Shown here in pieces: positions 17,171-26,603 of a DNA stretch of 64,000 nt (position 1 is its first letter; each line of letters opens with the position of its first letter). The stretch spans positions 4,302-68,301 of the forward strand of contig JBQHQH010000012.1 of NCBI GenBank assembly GCA_052067355.1, given 5' to 3'. The DNA comes from CABMKH01 sp040797625 (GTDB lineage Bacteria; Bacillota; Clostridia; Tissierellales; Tissierellaceae). The position numbers and the translations under genes are program-made. The notes under the pieces were generated by a model, which saw only the letters and a list, made by a program, of their open reading frames with translations, searched no databases and had not been told where the DNA came from.

Positions 17171-18802
17171 ATGGATATTCAATTTTTAGGTGCAGCAAAG
17201 ATGGTAACAGGTTCAAACTATTTAATTACTACGGACAGCTATAAGATTTTAATCGACTGCGGAATGTTTCAAGGGAATGAAGAAAAGGAAAAGATGAATT
17301 TTATGGATTTTCCCTATGATGCAGAGGAGATAGATTATCTGATACTTACTCATGCACATATTGACCACAGTGGTAGGATACCTAAATTGATAAAGGATGG
17401 CTTTAGAGGTAAGATAATATGCACAAAACCTACAGCTGATCTATGTGAGATCATGCTTTTAGATAGTGCTAAAATTCAAGAAGCAGACACAGAGTGGGAG
17501 AATAAAAAGAGACTTAGAACAGGGCAGAAGTTTGTAGAGCCATTATATACCATAAAAGATGCAAAAGAGAGTTTAAAGTATTTTGATCCTTATTTTTATA
17601 ATCAGAGAATAAATCTAAATGAGGAGATATCCATTAGATTTAAAGATGCAGGACATGTATTGGGGTCAGCTATTGTAGAGATGTGGGTTTATAAAGGTAG
17701 AGAAGCAACTAAGATAGTCTTCTCAGGAGACTTAGGAATGCCAGGAAGACCTATTATCAAAGACTTAGAATTTATAGACGATGCTGACTATTTGATCATA
17801 GAATCTACATATGGAAATACCAATCATGAACCCTTTAGAGATAGTACAGAAAAGTTAATAGATATAATCAATAGAACTGCAATGAGAGGTGGAAGTGTCA
17901 TCATACCCTCCTTTGCAGTGGGAAGAACTCAGGAGTTGATATATGAGTTAAATAAATATTATGAATATGATACTGATATAGAAGAATATATGAGAATTCC
18001 AATCTATATTGATAGTCCAATGGCTGTAGATGCCACACAGATATTTCAGAAGAATTCAAGTAGTTTTAATGAAGAGGCAAGAGAGCTAATTTTAAAGGGA
18101 GATAATCCCTTTACATTTAACAATCTAAGATATATAAAGACTCAAGAGGAATCCATATCACTAAATAAATCATCCTACCCAAAGGTGATTATCTCTTCCA
18201 GCGGTATGGCTACAGCAGGTAGAGTAAGACATCATCTAAAACACAATCTATGGAATCCAGATAATAGTTTAGTCTTTGTAGGATATCAGGCTCAAGGGAG
18301 TTTAGGGCGAATATTATTAGATGGAGCATCAAAAGTAAAACTTCTAGGTGAAGAGATAGATGTGCAGATTGAGATATATGATCTAGAAGGATTTTCAGGT
18401 CATGCAGATCAGAAAACTCTGCTGAACTGGATCAATAGATTTAAGATAAAGCCAAAGAAGATATTCGTAGTACATGGAGAAGAAGAACAGGCTGATACAT
18501 TGGCTAATTTAATTGAAGAGAAGTTTAATATAGAGACAATAGTGCCAAATATTGGAGATAAATTTAATATATCTAAAAATGAGATAGAATTAAAAAAAGG
18601 GATAAATATAGAGCCAGTACTATTACAACAGGATATAGAAAATGAACTTGAAAATGTATATAGACAATTTGGAGCCTTAGTAGGAAGATCTGGAATGTTA
18701 TATAAGGATGATATTATAGAGAAGAACTATGATCAGCTTAAAAATAAACTAATAGATTTACAACATGGATTAATGGATTTAAATATACTGTTAAGTAAAT
18801 AA
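17171..18802 (+). CDS. MBL-fold / beta-CASP RNA-processing hydrolase
   Basis: 543 aa, ATG 17171. N-terminal metallo-beta-lactamase core: motif 2 THAHIDHSGR (HxHxDH), motif 3 histidine in DAGHVLGSA, motif 4 aspartate in FSGDLGMPGRP. The beta-CASP domain follows with ESTYGNTNHEP, a conserved IISSSGMATAGRVRHHL segment, and a final histidine in GFSGHADQKTL and VVHGEEEQ. This resembles bacterial relatives of CPSF73/YSH1 rather than RNase J. RNA is the expected substrate. About 80 C-terminal residues are extra. Followed by the lipoate ligase gene with a 20-base gap. Confidence 0.88.
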   Translation: MDIQFLGAAKMVTGSNYLITTDSYKILIDCGMFQGNEEKEKMNFMDFPYDAEEIDYLILTHAHIDHSGRIPKLIKDGFRGKIICTKPTADLCEIMLLDSAKIQEADTEWENKKRLRTGQKFVEPLYTIKDAKESLKYFDPYFYNQRINLNEEISIRFKDAGHVLGSAIVEMWVYKGREATKIVFSGDLGMPGRPIIKDLEFIDDADYLIIESTYGNTNHEPFRDSTEKLIDIINRTAMRGGSVIIPSFAVGRTQELIYELNKYYEYDTDIEEYMRIPIYIDSPMAVDATQIFQKNSSSFNEEARELILKGDNPFTFNNLRYIKTQEESISLNKSSYPKVIISSSGMATAGRVRHHLKHNLWNPDNSLVFVGYQAQGSLGRILLDGASKVKLLGEEIDVQIEIYDLEGFSGHADQKTLLNWINRFKIKPKKIFVVHGEEEQADTLANLIEEKFNIETIVPNIGDKFNISKNEIELKKGINIEPVLLQQDIENELENVYRQFGALVGRSGMLYKDDIIEKNYDQLKNKLIDLQHGLMDLNILLSK

Positions 18803-18822
18803 AATATAAGGTGGAGAATGAG

Positions 18823-19815
18823 ATGAAATATGTTGAAAATTATTCTAATGATCCCAAGTACAATTTAGCATTTGAAGAATATTGTTTTAAAAATCTATCA
18901 AGAGATGAAGACTATGTAATCCTATGGATAAATGGTCCAGCAATTATTGTAGGTAAAAATCAAAATACAGCTGAAGAAATCAATGGAAAATATGTAGAAG
19001 AAAATAATATTAAAGTTGTAAGGAGAGTAACTGGAGGTGGTGCTGTATACCATGATCTTGGGAATTTGAATTTTTCCATAATAACCAATTTAAATGGAAA
19101 TAGGGTAATAGATTTTAAAAAATATAATATACCTATTTTAAAAGCCTTAGAAAAACTTGGAGTAAATTGTGAATTATCTGGAAGAAATGACATAACCATA
19201 GATGGAAAGAAGTTCTCAGGCATTGCACAATCTATTTGGAAAGATAGAGTCTTAAATCATGGGACTCTACTATTTGATACAAAACTAGATGTATTGTCAA
19301 AAGCACTGAATGTAAAGAAAGATAAGATAGAATCTAAAGGTATAAAGTCAGTAAAGAGTAGAGTTACAAATATAAAGCCATATATAAAAGAAGACATAGA
19401 TATGGAGGAATTTAGGAGTCTACTACTGAAATACATATTTGAAATGGAAGGATTTACACCTGAAAAATACGAATTAAGTGAAGAAGAAAAAACAAGTATA
19501 GATAAATTATACAGAGAAAAATATTCTACATGGGAATGGAATTATGGAAAATCCCCTAAATTTAATTTAAAGAATTATAAGAGATTCTCTTTTGGAGCAA
19601 TAGATATTAGATTAGATGTAAAAGGTGGAATAATTCAAGACTGCAAAATATTTGGAGACTTTTTTGGTGCAGAAGATGTTAAAGATCTTGAAGATAAGCT
19701 TAAAGGAAAAAGATATGATAGAGGTAGCTTGTCTATAGAGTTGGAAGATGAAGACCTGATAAAATACTTTGGAAATATCACACTAGAGGAATTTATTGAC
19801 TTAATATTTGTTTGA
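18823..19815 (+). CDS. lplA: Lipoate-protein ligase A
   Basis: 330 aa. ATG 18823 (MKYVENYSNDPKYNLAFEEY) lies six bases after AAGGTGGAG; GTG 18811 overlaps that site. It activates lipoate with ATP and attaches it to E2 or GcvH lysines. Motifs: VRRVTGGGAVYHDLGNLNFS (lipoate/AMP loop), FSGIAQS, and HGTLLFD. A C-terminal accessory domain of ~80 residues is present, as in full-length LplA. In an amino-acid fermenter a likely target is GcvH of a glycine cleavage system, not visible here. Confidence 0.92.
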   Translation: MKYVENYSNDPKYNLAFEEYCFKNLSRDEDYVILWINGPAIIVGKNQNTAEEINGKYVEENNIKVVRRVTGGGAVYHDLGNLNFSIITNLNGNRVIDFKKYNIPILKALEKLGVNCELSGRNDITIDGKKFSGIAQSIWKDRVLNHGTLLFDTKLDVLSKALNVKKDKIESKGIKSVKSRVTNIKPYIKEDIDMEEFRSLLLKYIFEMEGFTPEKYELSEEEKTSIDKLYREKYSTWEWNYGKSPKFNLKNYKRFSFGAIDIRLDVKGGIIQDCKIFGDFFGAEDVKDLEDKLKGKRYDRGSLSIELEDEDLIKYFGNITLEEFIDLIFV

Positions 19816-20277
19816 TAGCTTATATCCATTTGAATACAAGCAATATCAATCTACAATTCTCATTTCACAATTTATGATTATTAGAACCATAGTGTATCAA
19901 CATTTAAGAATTTAAATATAGATGATTTCGAGTACAGAAGGATGGATAAATTTAAAAGATAGACTATATTCAGCTTGTAAAAAAACTTATATCAGATGGA
20001 GTAAAAAATTCCATCTAATATAAGTTTTTATATAAATATTATGACAAAAATCTACATTTTATGCAAAGGTTTACACTTATAAAACAGCTTATAAAATTGT
20101 TTCTAAAAAAAATAAATTGCAACTTAATATATGTAAACTTGCAATTCATTTAAATCTTTTCTTAATTATCAGATAAATCAATCAGAATATGAAGGATAGG
20201 ACAGAGGTGGATGTCAAAATGGCTTAAAATAGCACAGTGTAGAGAATAGAATTATAGAAAAAACCTTTTCAAAATGC
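19816..20277. other. Gap before the glutamate fermentation operon
   Basis: No convincing gene. It holds a hairpin/repeat copy (19981-20032) and about 240 further AT-rich bases. A 12-codon frame (MSKWLKIAQCRE) near 20212 follows AGAGGTGG and could be a leader peptide, but this is weak. I looked for a cobalamin riboswitch because glutamate mutase needs B12 and found no recognisable B12 box. Confidence 0.4.
19981..20032 (+). repeat. Dispersed repeat copy 2, forming a terminator-like hairpin
   Basis: AAAAACTTATATCAGATGGA pairs with TCCATCTAATATAAGTTTTT across a nine-base loop, ending in T5. The right arm is the core of the dispersed repeat also at about 6081, 35461 and 47389. It could terminate transcripts of lplA. 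Confidence 0.6.
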
Positions 20278-20305
20278 TTGTTTTTATAAATAGATATGGT
20301 ATTAT
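20278..20305 (+). promoter_or_regulatory. Candidate promoter of the glm operon
   Basis: TTGTTT (20278-20283), 16-base spacer, TATTAT (20300-20305), about 60 bases before the glmS start. Reasonable but not consensus. Confidence 0.45.
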
Positions 20306-20364
20306 TAAAGAGAAGATAGGCAAATCTTAACACAAAATCAAAGTAATATTAAGGAGGTAAAAGA

Positions 20365-20775
20365 ATGGATAAGAAGACAGTTGTACTTGGAGTAATTGGT
20401 TCAGATTGCCATGCAGTAGGCAATAAGATTCTAGATTACTCTTTGTCAGATGCAGGGTTTAATGTTGTAAACATTGGTGTATTATCACCACAGGAGGATT
20501 TTATCAATGCAGCAGTGGAGACAAATGCTGATGCTATACTTGTATCTTCACTTTACGGTCATGGGGAAATTGACTGTAGAGGAATGAGGGAAAAATGTGA
20601 TGAAGCAGGACTAAAAGATATATTATTATATGTAGGTGGAAATATAGTAGTAGGAAAGCAAAAATGGGAAGATGTTCACGCTAGATTTAAGGAAATGGGA
20701 TTTGATAGGGTGTATCCACCAGGAACATCTGTAGAGACATCTATACACGACTTAAGAGAAGACTTATACAAGTAG
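20365..20775 (+). CDS. glmS: Glutamate (methylaspartate) mutase sigma subunit
   Basis: 136 aa, ATG 20365 behind AAGGAGG. This small Rossmann-like subunit binds adenosylcobalamin base-off: the motif DxHxxG is seen in GSDCHAVGNK, with downstream SSLYGHGE and VGGNIVVGK. With GlmE it converts L-glutamate to threo-3-methyl-L-aspartate by a carbon-skeleton rearrangement. Not to be confused with glucosamine-6-phosphate synthase, which shares the symbol. The gene order S-L-E matches the classical Clostridium tetanomorphum operon, where the names mutS/mutL/mutE were also used. Confidence 0.96.
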   Translation: MDKKTVVLGVIGSDCHAVGNKILDYSLSDAGFNVVNIGVLSPQEDFINAAVETNADAILVSSLYGHGEIDCRGMREKCDEAGLKDILLYVGGNIVVGKQKWEDVHARFKEMGFDRVYPPGTSVETSIHDLREDLYK

Positions 20776-20785
20776 AGGGGATAAT

Positions 20786-22183
20786 ATGGATTGCTATCTT
20801 TTTATTGACTTTGGAAGCACATATACGAAAGTAACACTTGTAGATATTCAGAAAGAAGAAATACTAGGTACAGGTAAGTCCTATACTACAGTAGAGACAG
20901 ATGTGACTATAGGATATAACAATGCTTTAGACAAATTATTTTCTAAAGTCAAAAGAGAAGAAATTAATATCGTGAAAAAACTAGCTTGTTCCTCAGCAGC
21001 AGGCGGTCTAAAGATCATAGCTATTGGTCTAGTTCCCGAATTAACTGCTGAAGCTGCTAAAAGAGCAGCATTAGGAGCAGGAGCTAGGGTAATTAAGACC
21101 TATAATCACAACTTAAACAACAGTGAACTTCTTGAAATAAAGAATTCAGATGCTGATATGATATTACTTGCAGGTGGAACTGATGGTGGAAACTTTGAGT
21201 GTATAGAACATAATGCTGGGATGATTGTAAAACACAATATTGAAATTCCTGTAGTTGTAGCGGGAAATAAAAGTTCTGTGGATAATATTGAGGAACTCTT
21301 TAATGGAAAAATAGAATATCATGTTACTGAAAATGTTATGCCAAATTTGAATAATATAAATGTAGATCCAGCTAGAGAAACCATAAGAAATATATTTATG
21401 AAACAAATCGTAAATGCAAGAGGAATGGAACATGTAGAGGAGTCCATATCTGAAATCTTGATGCCTACACCAGCTTCAGTTTTAAGAGCTGCAAAGGTTT
21501 TATCTAGAGGAACTAAAGACGAAGTAGGGATTGGAGATTTAGCAGTTATTGATATAGGGGGTGCCACTACAGATATTCACTCCATAGGAGAGGGAGCACC
21601 AAGTAAGCCGTCTGTCATACAGAGAGGGTTGGAAGAGCCTATAGCTAAGAGGACTGTAGAAGGAGATTTGGGAATGAGATATTCAGCGATCTCCGTGTTT
21701 GAAGCAGCAGGAACTAGAATGATAAAAAAATACTTAAATATTGAGGATTATAATTTAGAAGAAGAATTTAAAAATAGATATAACAATACATCTTTTATAC
21801 CTCAAAAAGAAAGGGATATAGCTTTTGATGAAGCAATGGCAAAGGTATGTGCCGATATTTCAATGAAGAGACATGCTGGAAGAGTAGAGCCTATTTATTC
21901 ACCACTGGGAGCTATGTATTCCCAAATAGGTAAGGACTTAATGGAGTTGCCTTATATAATAGGGACAGGTGGAGTTATTGTAAATAGTAAAAATCCAGAT
22001 GGGATTTTAGAAGCTTCATTATTTACCATGGATGATCCAGATTCATTAAAGCCAAGACATCCTAAATTCTTAATAGATAGAGATTATATACTATCTGCCA
22101 TGGGACTTTTATCCATGGTAGATGAAAATATGGCAGTGAGAATGCTAAAAAAATATATAGTAAAGTGTGGAGGTAATGACTGA
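20786..22183 (+). CDS. glmL: Glutamate mutase accessory protein GlmL (MutL)
   Basis: 465 aa, ATG 20786, ten bases after the glmS stop, behind AGAGGGG. ASKHA-type ATPase: FIDFGSTYTKVTLVD (phosphate 1), LAGGTDGGN, and VIDIGGATTDIHSI (phosphate 2). It lies between the S and E subunits in glutamate mutase operons and is thought to reactivate the mutase by exchanging damaged cobalamin; the precise biochemistry is less firm than for GlmS and GlmE. The stop overlaps the glmE start (TGATG). Confidence 0.95.
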   Translation: MDCYLFIDFGSTYTKVTLVDIQKEEILGTGKSYTTVETDVTIGYNNALDKLFSKVKREEINIVKKLACSSAAGGLKIIAIGLVPELTAEAAKRAALGAGARVIKTYNHNLNNSELLEIKNSDADMILLAGGTDGGNFECIEHNAGMIVKHNIEIPVVVAGNKSSVDNIEELFNGKIEYHVTENVMPNLNNINVDPARETIRNIFMKQIVNARGMEHVEESISEILMPTPASVLRAAKVLSRGTKDEVGIGDLAVIDIGGATTDIHSIGEGAPSKPSVIQRGLEEPIAKRTVEGDLGMRYSAISVFEAAGTRMIKKYLNIEDYNLEEEFKNRYNNTSFIPQKERDIAFDEAMAKVCADISMKRHAGRVEPIYSPLGAMYSQIGKDLMELPYIIGTGGVIVNSKNPDGILEASLFTMDDPDSLKPRHPKFLIDRDYILSAMGLLSMVDENMAVRMLKKYIVKCGGND

Positions 22184-23640
22184 TGGTTTTAAGAAATAAA
22201 AGACTTACCGATGATGAGTTTTTCAGAGAGAGAGAAGAAGTTCTTAACCAATGGCCAACAGGTAAAGAAGTAGATTTACAGGAAGCAGTAGATTATTTAA
22301 AAAAGGTGCCAGAGGAAAAGAACTTTGCAATAAAATTAGCAAAAGCAAAGAAAGCAAATGTTACATTAGCACAACCTAGAGCAGGAGTGGCATTGCTAGA
22401 CGAACATATAACATTGTTGAACTTCTTGGAGAAAGAAGGGGGAGCAGATTTCTTGCCTTCTACTATTGACTCTTATACTAGACAGAATAGATATGATGAG
22501 TGTCAAGTAGGGATTGACGAGTCAATAAAAGCAGGAAGGTCATTACTTAATGGATTCCCAGGAGTTAATCATGGAATCAAAGGCTGTAGAAAGGTATTTG
22601 AAAGTGTAAACTTACCAGTACAAGCTAGACATGGTACTCCAGACTCTAGATTATTGGCAGAGATAATTCATGCCTCAGGTTGGACTTCAAATGAAGGTGG
22701 AGGAATTAGCTATAATGTTCCATATGCAAAGGCGGTATCCATAGAAAAGAGCCTTAGAGATTGGCAATATTGTGATAGACTTGTAGGATTTTATGAAGAA
22801 CAAGGCATCCATATAAATAGGGAACCATTTGGACCTTTGACAGGAACTCTAGTACCACCATCTACATCTAATGCAGTAGGTGTAATAGAGGCACTACTTG
22901 CTGCAGAGCAAGGGGTAAAGAACATAACTGTGGGATATGGACAATGCGGTAATTTAATTCAAGACGTTGCAGCAGTAAGAGCATTAGAGGAACAGACAGA
23001 AGAATATCTAAAGAAATATGGCTACAATGATTGTATAGTGACTACAGTATTCCATCAATGGATGGGTGGATTCCCTGAAGACGAAGCAAAGGCATTTGGA
23101 GTTATATCATTAGGTTCAACTGCAGCCGCTTTAGCAGGAGCTACTAAGGTAATTGTAAAGACTCCACATGAAGCTATAGGTATTCCTACTAAAGAAGCAA
23201 ATGCACAGGGAATTAAGGCTACAAAGATGACATTAAACTTATTAGCTGGTCAAAGAATGGTAATGAGTAAAGAATTAGAAGCGGAAATTAAAATTATAAA
23301 AGCAGAGACGAAATGTATGCTTGACAAGGTATTTGAATTAGGTGGGGGAGATCTAGCTATAGGAACCGTAAAGGGCTTTGAACAAGGTGTAATCGATATT
23401 CCATTTGGACCATCTAAATATAATCTTGGAAAGATGATGCCAGCTAGGGATAACAACGGTGCAGTTAGATATTTAATGACAGGTAATATACCGTTTTCAA
23501 AGGAATTAGTTGACTTTAATAGAGAGAGATTAGAAGAAAGAGGCAGGTTTGAAAACAGAGAAGTTGGATTCCAAATGACAGTTGATGATATATTTGCTGT
23601 TGGGAAAGGAAAATTAATAGGAAGACCGGAGGGAAAATAA
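22183..23640 (+). CDS. glmE: Glutamate mutase epsilon (catalytic) subunit
   Basis: 485 aa, the same size as the characterised clostridial enzyme; ATG 22183 shares bases with the glmL stop. A TIM-barrel subunit that binds glutamate and holds the radical chemistry. Recognisable stretches are QPRAGVALLDEH, ARHGTPDSRLLAEI, GGGISYNVPYAK and GPLTGTLVPPSTSNAVG. The pathway continues directly with methylaspartate ammonia-lyase two bases downstream. Confidence 0.96.
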   Translation: MVLRNKRLTDDEFFREREEVLNQWPTGKEVDLQEAVDYLKKVPEEKNFAIKLAKAKKANVTLAQPRAGVALLDEHITLLNFLEKEGGADFLPSTIDSYTRQNRYDECQVGIDESIKAGRSLLNGFPGVNHGIKGCRKVFESVNLPVQARHGTPDSRLLAEIIHASGWTSNEGGGISYNVPYAKAVSIEKSLRDWQYCDRLVGFYEEQGIHINREPFGPLTGTLVPPSTSNAVGVIEALLAAEQGVKNITVGYGQCGNLIQDVAAVRALEEQTEEYLKKYGYNDCIVTTVFHQWMGGFPEDEAKAFGVISLGSTAAALAGATKVIVKTPHEAIGIPTKEANAQGIKATKMTLNLLAGQRMVMSKELEAEIKIIKAETKCMLDKVFELGGGDLAIGTVKGFEQGVIDIPFGPSKYNLGKMMPARDNNGAVRYLMTGNIPFSKELVDFNRERLEERGRFENREVGFQMTVDDIFAVGKGKLIGRPEGK

Positions 23641-23642
23641 AA

Positions 23643-24884
23643 ATGAAAATAGTAGATATTATTTGTGCAGAAGGAAAAACTGGTTTTTACTTTGATGATC
23701 AAAAGGCAATAAAACAAGGTGCAAAGCATGATGGTATGTTTTATTTAGGCGAGCCAAAGACTGAAGGATTTTCAGCTGTAAGACAAGCAGGAGAAAGTAT
23801 TTCTGTAATGATAGTACTAGATGATGGTCAAGTAGCTCATGGAGATTGTGCAGCTGTTCAATATTCAGGAGCAGGTGGAAGGGATCCATTGTTCCTTGCT
23901 AAGGATTTTATTCCTATAATTGAAGGAGAAATTAAGGAAAGATTATTAGGTAAAGAAACTACAAACTTTAAAGAATTAGCTGAAGAAGTAGATCATATGG
24001 AAATAGACGGAAAAAGACTTCATACAGCTATAAGATATGGAGTTACTCAAGCCCTATTAGATGCTGCTGCAAAGGCTAGAAAAGTTACCATGGCAGAAGT
24101 TATAAAAGAAGAATACAATACTGGAGTTGAAATAAACAGAATACCTATATTTACCCAATCAGGTGATGATAGATATACAAATGCAGACAAGATGATAATC
24201 AAAGAAGCAGATGTATTGCCTCATGGTCTATTCAATAATGTCGAAGAAAAATTAGGACTTAAAGGTGAAAAGTTAATTGAATATGTAGAATGGCTAAGAG
24301 ATAGAATTCTTAAATTTAGAGTCAATGAAGACTATAATCCAGTATTCCATATAGATGTCTATGGAACTATAGGAGAACTTCTAAAAGATGATACTAAAGC
24401 TATGACTGAATATCTAGGTAAATTAGAGAAAGCTGCAAAACCATTTAAACTTAGAATAGAAGGACCTATGGATGTTGGAAGCAGAACTGCTCAAATGGAA
24501 GCTATGAGAGATCTAAGAGCTAGCCTAGAAGAGGCAGGGATAGGTGTAGAACTAGTTGCTGACGAATGGTGTAATACTTTAGAGGATGTTAAATATTTTG
24601 CAGAAAATAAAGCAGGACATATGATTCAAGTTAAGACACCGGATTTAGGTGGAATAAACAATTCTATAGAAGCTATAATGTTCTGTAATGAAATAGGAGT
24701 AGGTGCATATCTAGGCGGAACTTGTAATGAAACAAGTAGAAGTGCAGAGATATGTGCAAATATAGCTATGGCATGTGGAGCTACACAAGTATTAGCTAAA
24801 CCAGGTATGGGTGTTGATGAAGGAATTATGATTATAAATAATGAGATGAATAGAGTTCTTGCTTTAAGTAAGAAAAGAGCTTAG
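23643..24884 (+). CDS. mal: Methylaspartate ammonia-lyase
   Basis: 413 aa, the same length as the clostridial reference enzyme; ATG 23643. Enolase-superfamily enzyme removing ammonia from 3-methylaspartate to give mesaconate. The catalytic lysine is in MIQVKTPDLGGIN; Mg2+ ligands are provided by HIDVYGTIGE, RIEGPMDVG and LVADEWCNT; GGTCNETSRSAEI follows. Third step position in the operon: mutase, lyase, then hydratase. Confidence 0.96.
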   Translation: MKIVDIICAEGKTGFYFDDQKAIKQGAKHDGMFYLGEPKTEGFSAVRQAGESISVMIVLDDGQVAHGDCAAVQYSGAGGRDPLFLAKDFIPIIEGEIKERLLGKETTNFKELAEEVDHMEIDGKRLHTAIRYGVTQALLDAAAKARKVTMAEVIKEEYNTGVEINRIPIFTQSGDDRYTNADKMIIKEADVLPHGLFNNVEEKLGLKGEKLIEYVEWLRDRILKFRVNEDYNPVFHIDVYGTIGELLKDDTKAMTEYLGKLEKAAKPFKLRIEGPMDVGSRTAQMEAMRDLRASLEEAGIGVELVADEWCNTLEDVKYFAENKAGHMIQVKTPDLGGINNSIEAIMFCNEIGVGAYLGGTCNETSRSAEICANIAMACGATQVLAKPGMGVDEGIMIINNEMNRVLALSKKRA

Positions 24885-24911
24885 TCTAACAAAATAAAAG
24901 GTGGGTAAATA

Positions 24912-25754
24912 ATGAGAGAAATCGATGCAGGGTTGATAACTAAAGAAGTAAAGAGATTGGTTATGGAAGCTAATTATTTTTTACCTGAAGATGTCTTAAA
25001 TTCCCTAAAAGAATCACAGAAAAATGAAGACTGGGATCTTGCGTCTGCTACAATAGGAAAGATAATAGATAATGCTGAAATTGCAAGCATGGATCATGCT
25101 CCAATGTGTCAAGACACTGGAATGGTAGTAGTATTTGTAAAGATGGGTCAAGATGTAAATATAACAAATGGATATATTGAAGATGCTATCAATGAAGGTA
25201 TTAGGGAAGGATATGAAGAAGGATATCTTAGAAAATCAGTAGTAGGAGATCCATTGAATAGAGTAAATACAAAAGACAATACACCTGGAGTAATTCACTA
25301 TGAGATTGTTCCTGGAGACCAACTTTCTATAATGGTAGCTCCTAAGGGCTTTGGATCTGAAAATATGTCTAGAATAAAGATGCTTAAACCAGCTGAAGGA
25401 TTACAGGGAGTAAAAGATTTTATACTAGAGTCTGTAGAATTAGCTGGACCAAATCCTTGTCCACCTATAGTGGTAGGAGTTGGAATTGGTGGGACATTTG
25501 AAAAGGCAGCTTATCTAGCTAAGAAATCGCTGATGAGACCATTTGATAAGTATTCAGATAATCCCTTCTATGCAGAGCTTGAAAAAGAAATGCTTGTAGA
25601 AGTCAACAATCTAGGAATAGGGCCTCAAGGCTTTGGTGGAAAGACTACTGCATTAAAGGTAAGTATTGAATATTATCCTACACATATTGCTGGTTTACCT
25701 GTTGCAGTAAATATAAACTGTCATGCAACTAGACATAAAGAAGTTATTCTTTAG
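24912..25754 (+). CDS. Mesaconate hydratase (class I fumarase-type) alpha subunit
   Basis: 280 aa, ATG 24912 behind AAGGTGGG. Homologous to the N-terminal half of class I fumarase and to L-tartrate dehydratase alpha. Fe-S cluster cysteines are visible in DHAPMCQDTGM, GPNPCPPIVVG and NINCHATRHK. In this operon the expected reaction is hydration of mesaconate to (S)-citramalate; fumarate hydration is a possible side activity or alternative role. Its stop lies ten bases before the beta subunit start, behind a shared AGGAGGG. Confidence 0.9.
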   Translation: MREIDAGLITKEVKRLVMEANYFLPEDVLNSLKESQKNEDWDLASATIGKIIDNAEIASMDHAPMCQDTGMVVVFVKMGQDVNITNGYIEDAINEGIREGYEEGYLRKSVVGDPLNRVNTKDNTPGVIHYEIVPGDQLSIMVAPKGFGSENMSRIKMLKPAEGLQGVKDFILESVELAGPNPCPPIVVGVGIGGTFEKAAYLAKKSLMRPFDKYSDNPFYAELEKEMLVEVNNLGIGPQGFGGKTTALKVSIEYYPTHIAGLPVAVNINCHATRHKEVIL

Positions 25755-25764
25755 GAGGGTAAAT

Positions 25765-26328
25765 ATGAAGAAAACATTGACTACACCTTTAACTACAGAA
25801 GACCTAAAAGATTTAAAAGCTGGCGATGATGTATATATTACTGGATATATATATACTGCAAGAGATGCAGCACATGCAAGACTTGTAGATTTGCTTGATG
25901 AAGGTAAAGAATTGCCTTTTGATATAGAAGGAGCAGTAATATATTATGTAGGACCAACACCTGCTAAACCAGGCGAGCCAATAGGCTCAGCTGGTCCTAC
26001 TACAAGCTATAGGATGGATTCATATGCTCCAAGGCTAATGGATGTAGGATTAAAAGGCATGATCGGAAAAGGTAAGAGAGGTCAAGAAGTTAAAGATAAG
26101 ATAGTAGAAAAAGGCGCTGTATATTTTGCAGCGATTGGTGGTGCTGCTGCTCTAATTAAAAAATGTATCAAATCTTCAGAAGTTATAGCTTATGAGGATT
26201 TAGGAGCAGAGGCTATTAGAAAGATCTATGTGGAAGATTTCCCAGTGACAGTTATAAATGATACACAGGGAAATGACTTATATAAGTTGGGAAGGAAGGA
26301 ATATTTGGCATGGGCGGAGGAAAAGTAG
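25765..26328 (+). CDS. Mesaconate hydratase (class I fumarase-type) beta subunit
   Basis: 187 aa. ATG 25765 sits directly after TTAGGAGGGTAAAT; an upstream in-frame ATG at 25723 lies inside the alpha gene and lacks a binding site. Typical beta features: VYITGYIYTARDAAHARL, IYYVGPTPAKPGEPIGSAGPT, and FAAIGGAAALIKKCIK. Together with the alpha subunit it forms one [4Fe-4S] hydratase. Its 3' end overlaps citD by 19 bases, linking hydratase and lyase genes. Confidence 0.9.
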   Translation: MKKTLTTPLTTEDLKDLKAGDDVYITGYIYTARDAAHARLVDLLDEGKELPFDIEGAVIYYVGPTPAKPGEPIGSAGPTTSYRMDSYAPRLMDVGLKGMIGKGKRGQEVKDKIVEKGAVYFAAIGGAAALIKKCIKSSEVIAYEDLGAEAIRKIYVEDFPVTVINDTQGNDLYKLGRKEYLAWAEEK

Positions 26329-26603
26329 AAATAGTAAAGATGGCTACAGCCGGAACTGTTGAATCCAACGACATACTTATTATGATTTCCAAAGGCGAAG
26401 GAGATATAGATATAGAGCTTGAAAGTGTTGTTGAGCAACAATATGGTGATGATATAAAGAAAGTGATACATGATACCCTTGTAGAAGAAGGGGTAGAGAG
26501 TGCAAAAGTAATTGCAAAGGATAAGGGAGCATTGGATTTTACAATTAAAGCTAGAGTAAAGGCCTGTGTAGGCAGAGGAAGTGGTGATGCAAATGAACTA
26601 TAG
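26310..26603 (+). CDS. citD: Citramalate/citrate lyase acyl carrier protein (gamma subunit)
   Basis: 97 aa. ATG 26310 is nine bases after AAGGAAGGA; the next ATG (26340) would cut into the conserved start. The family pattern ATAGTVESNDILIMI holds the serine that carries 2'-(5''-phosphoribosyl)-3'-dephospho-CoA in CitD; KDKGALDFTIKARV closes it. In this operon the enzyme is expected to be citramalate lyase rather than citrate lyase, as in C. tetanomorphum. The genes making and attaching the prosthetic group (citG, citX) are not in this window. Confidence 0.92.
   Translation: MGGGKVEIVKMATAGTVESNDILIMISKGEGDIDIELESVVEQQYGDDIKKVIHDTLVEEGVESAKVIAKDKGALDFTIKARVKACVGRGSGDANEL

Noticed and set aside
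20033..20364. Cobalamin riboswitch before glutamate mutase
   Set aside because: No B12-box-like sequence or suitable fold could be recognised in the gap.
23250..23729. 159-codon minus-strand frame opposite glmE/mal, and similar long antisense frames (14595-14969, 26252-26608, 30757-31176)
   Set aside because: Opposite highly conserved metabolic and transport genes, without ribosome binding sites; typical antisense shadows of AT-rich coding DNA.
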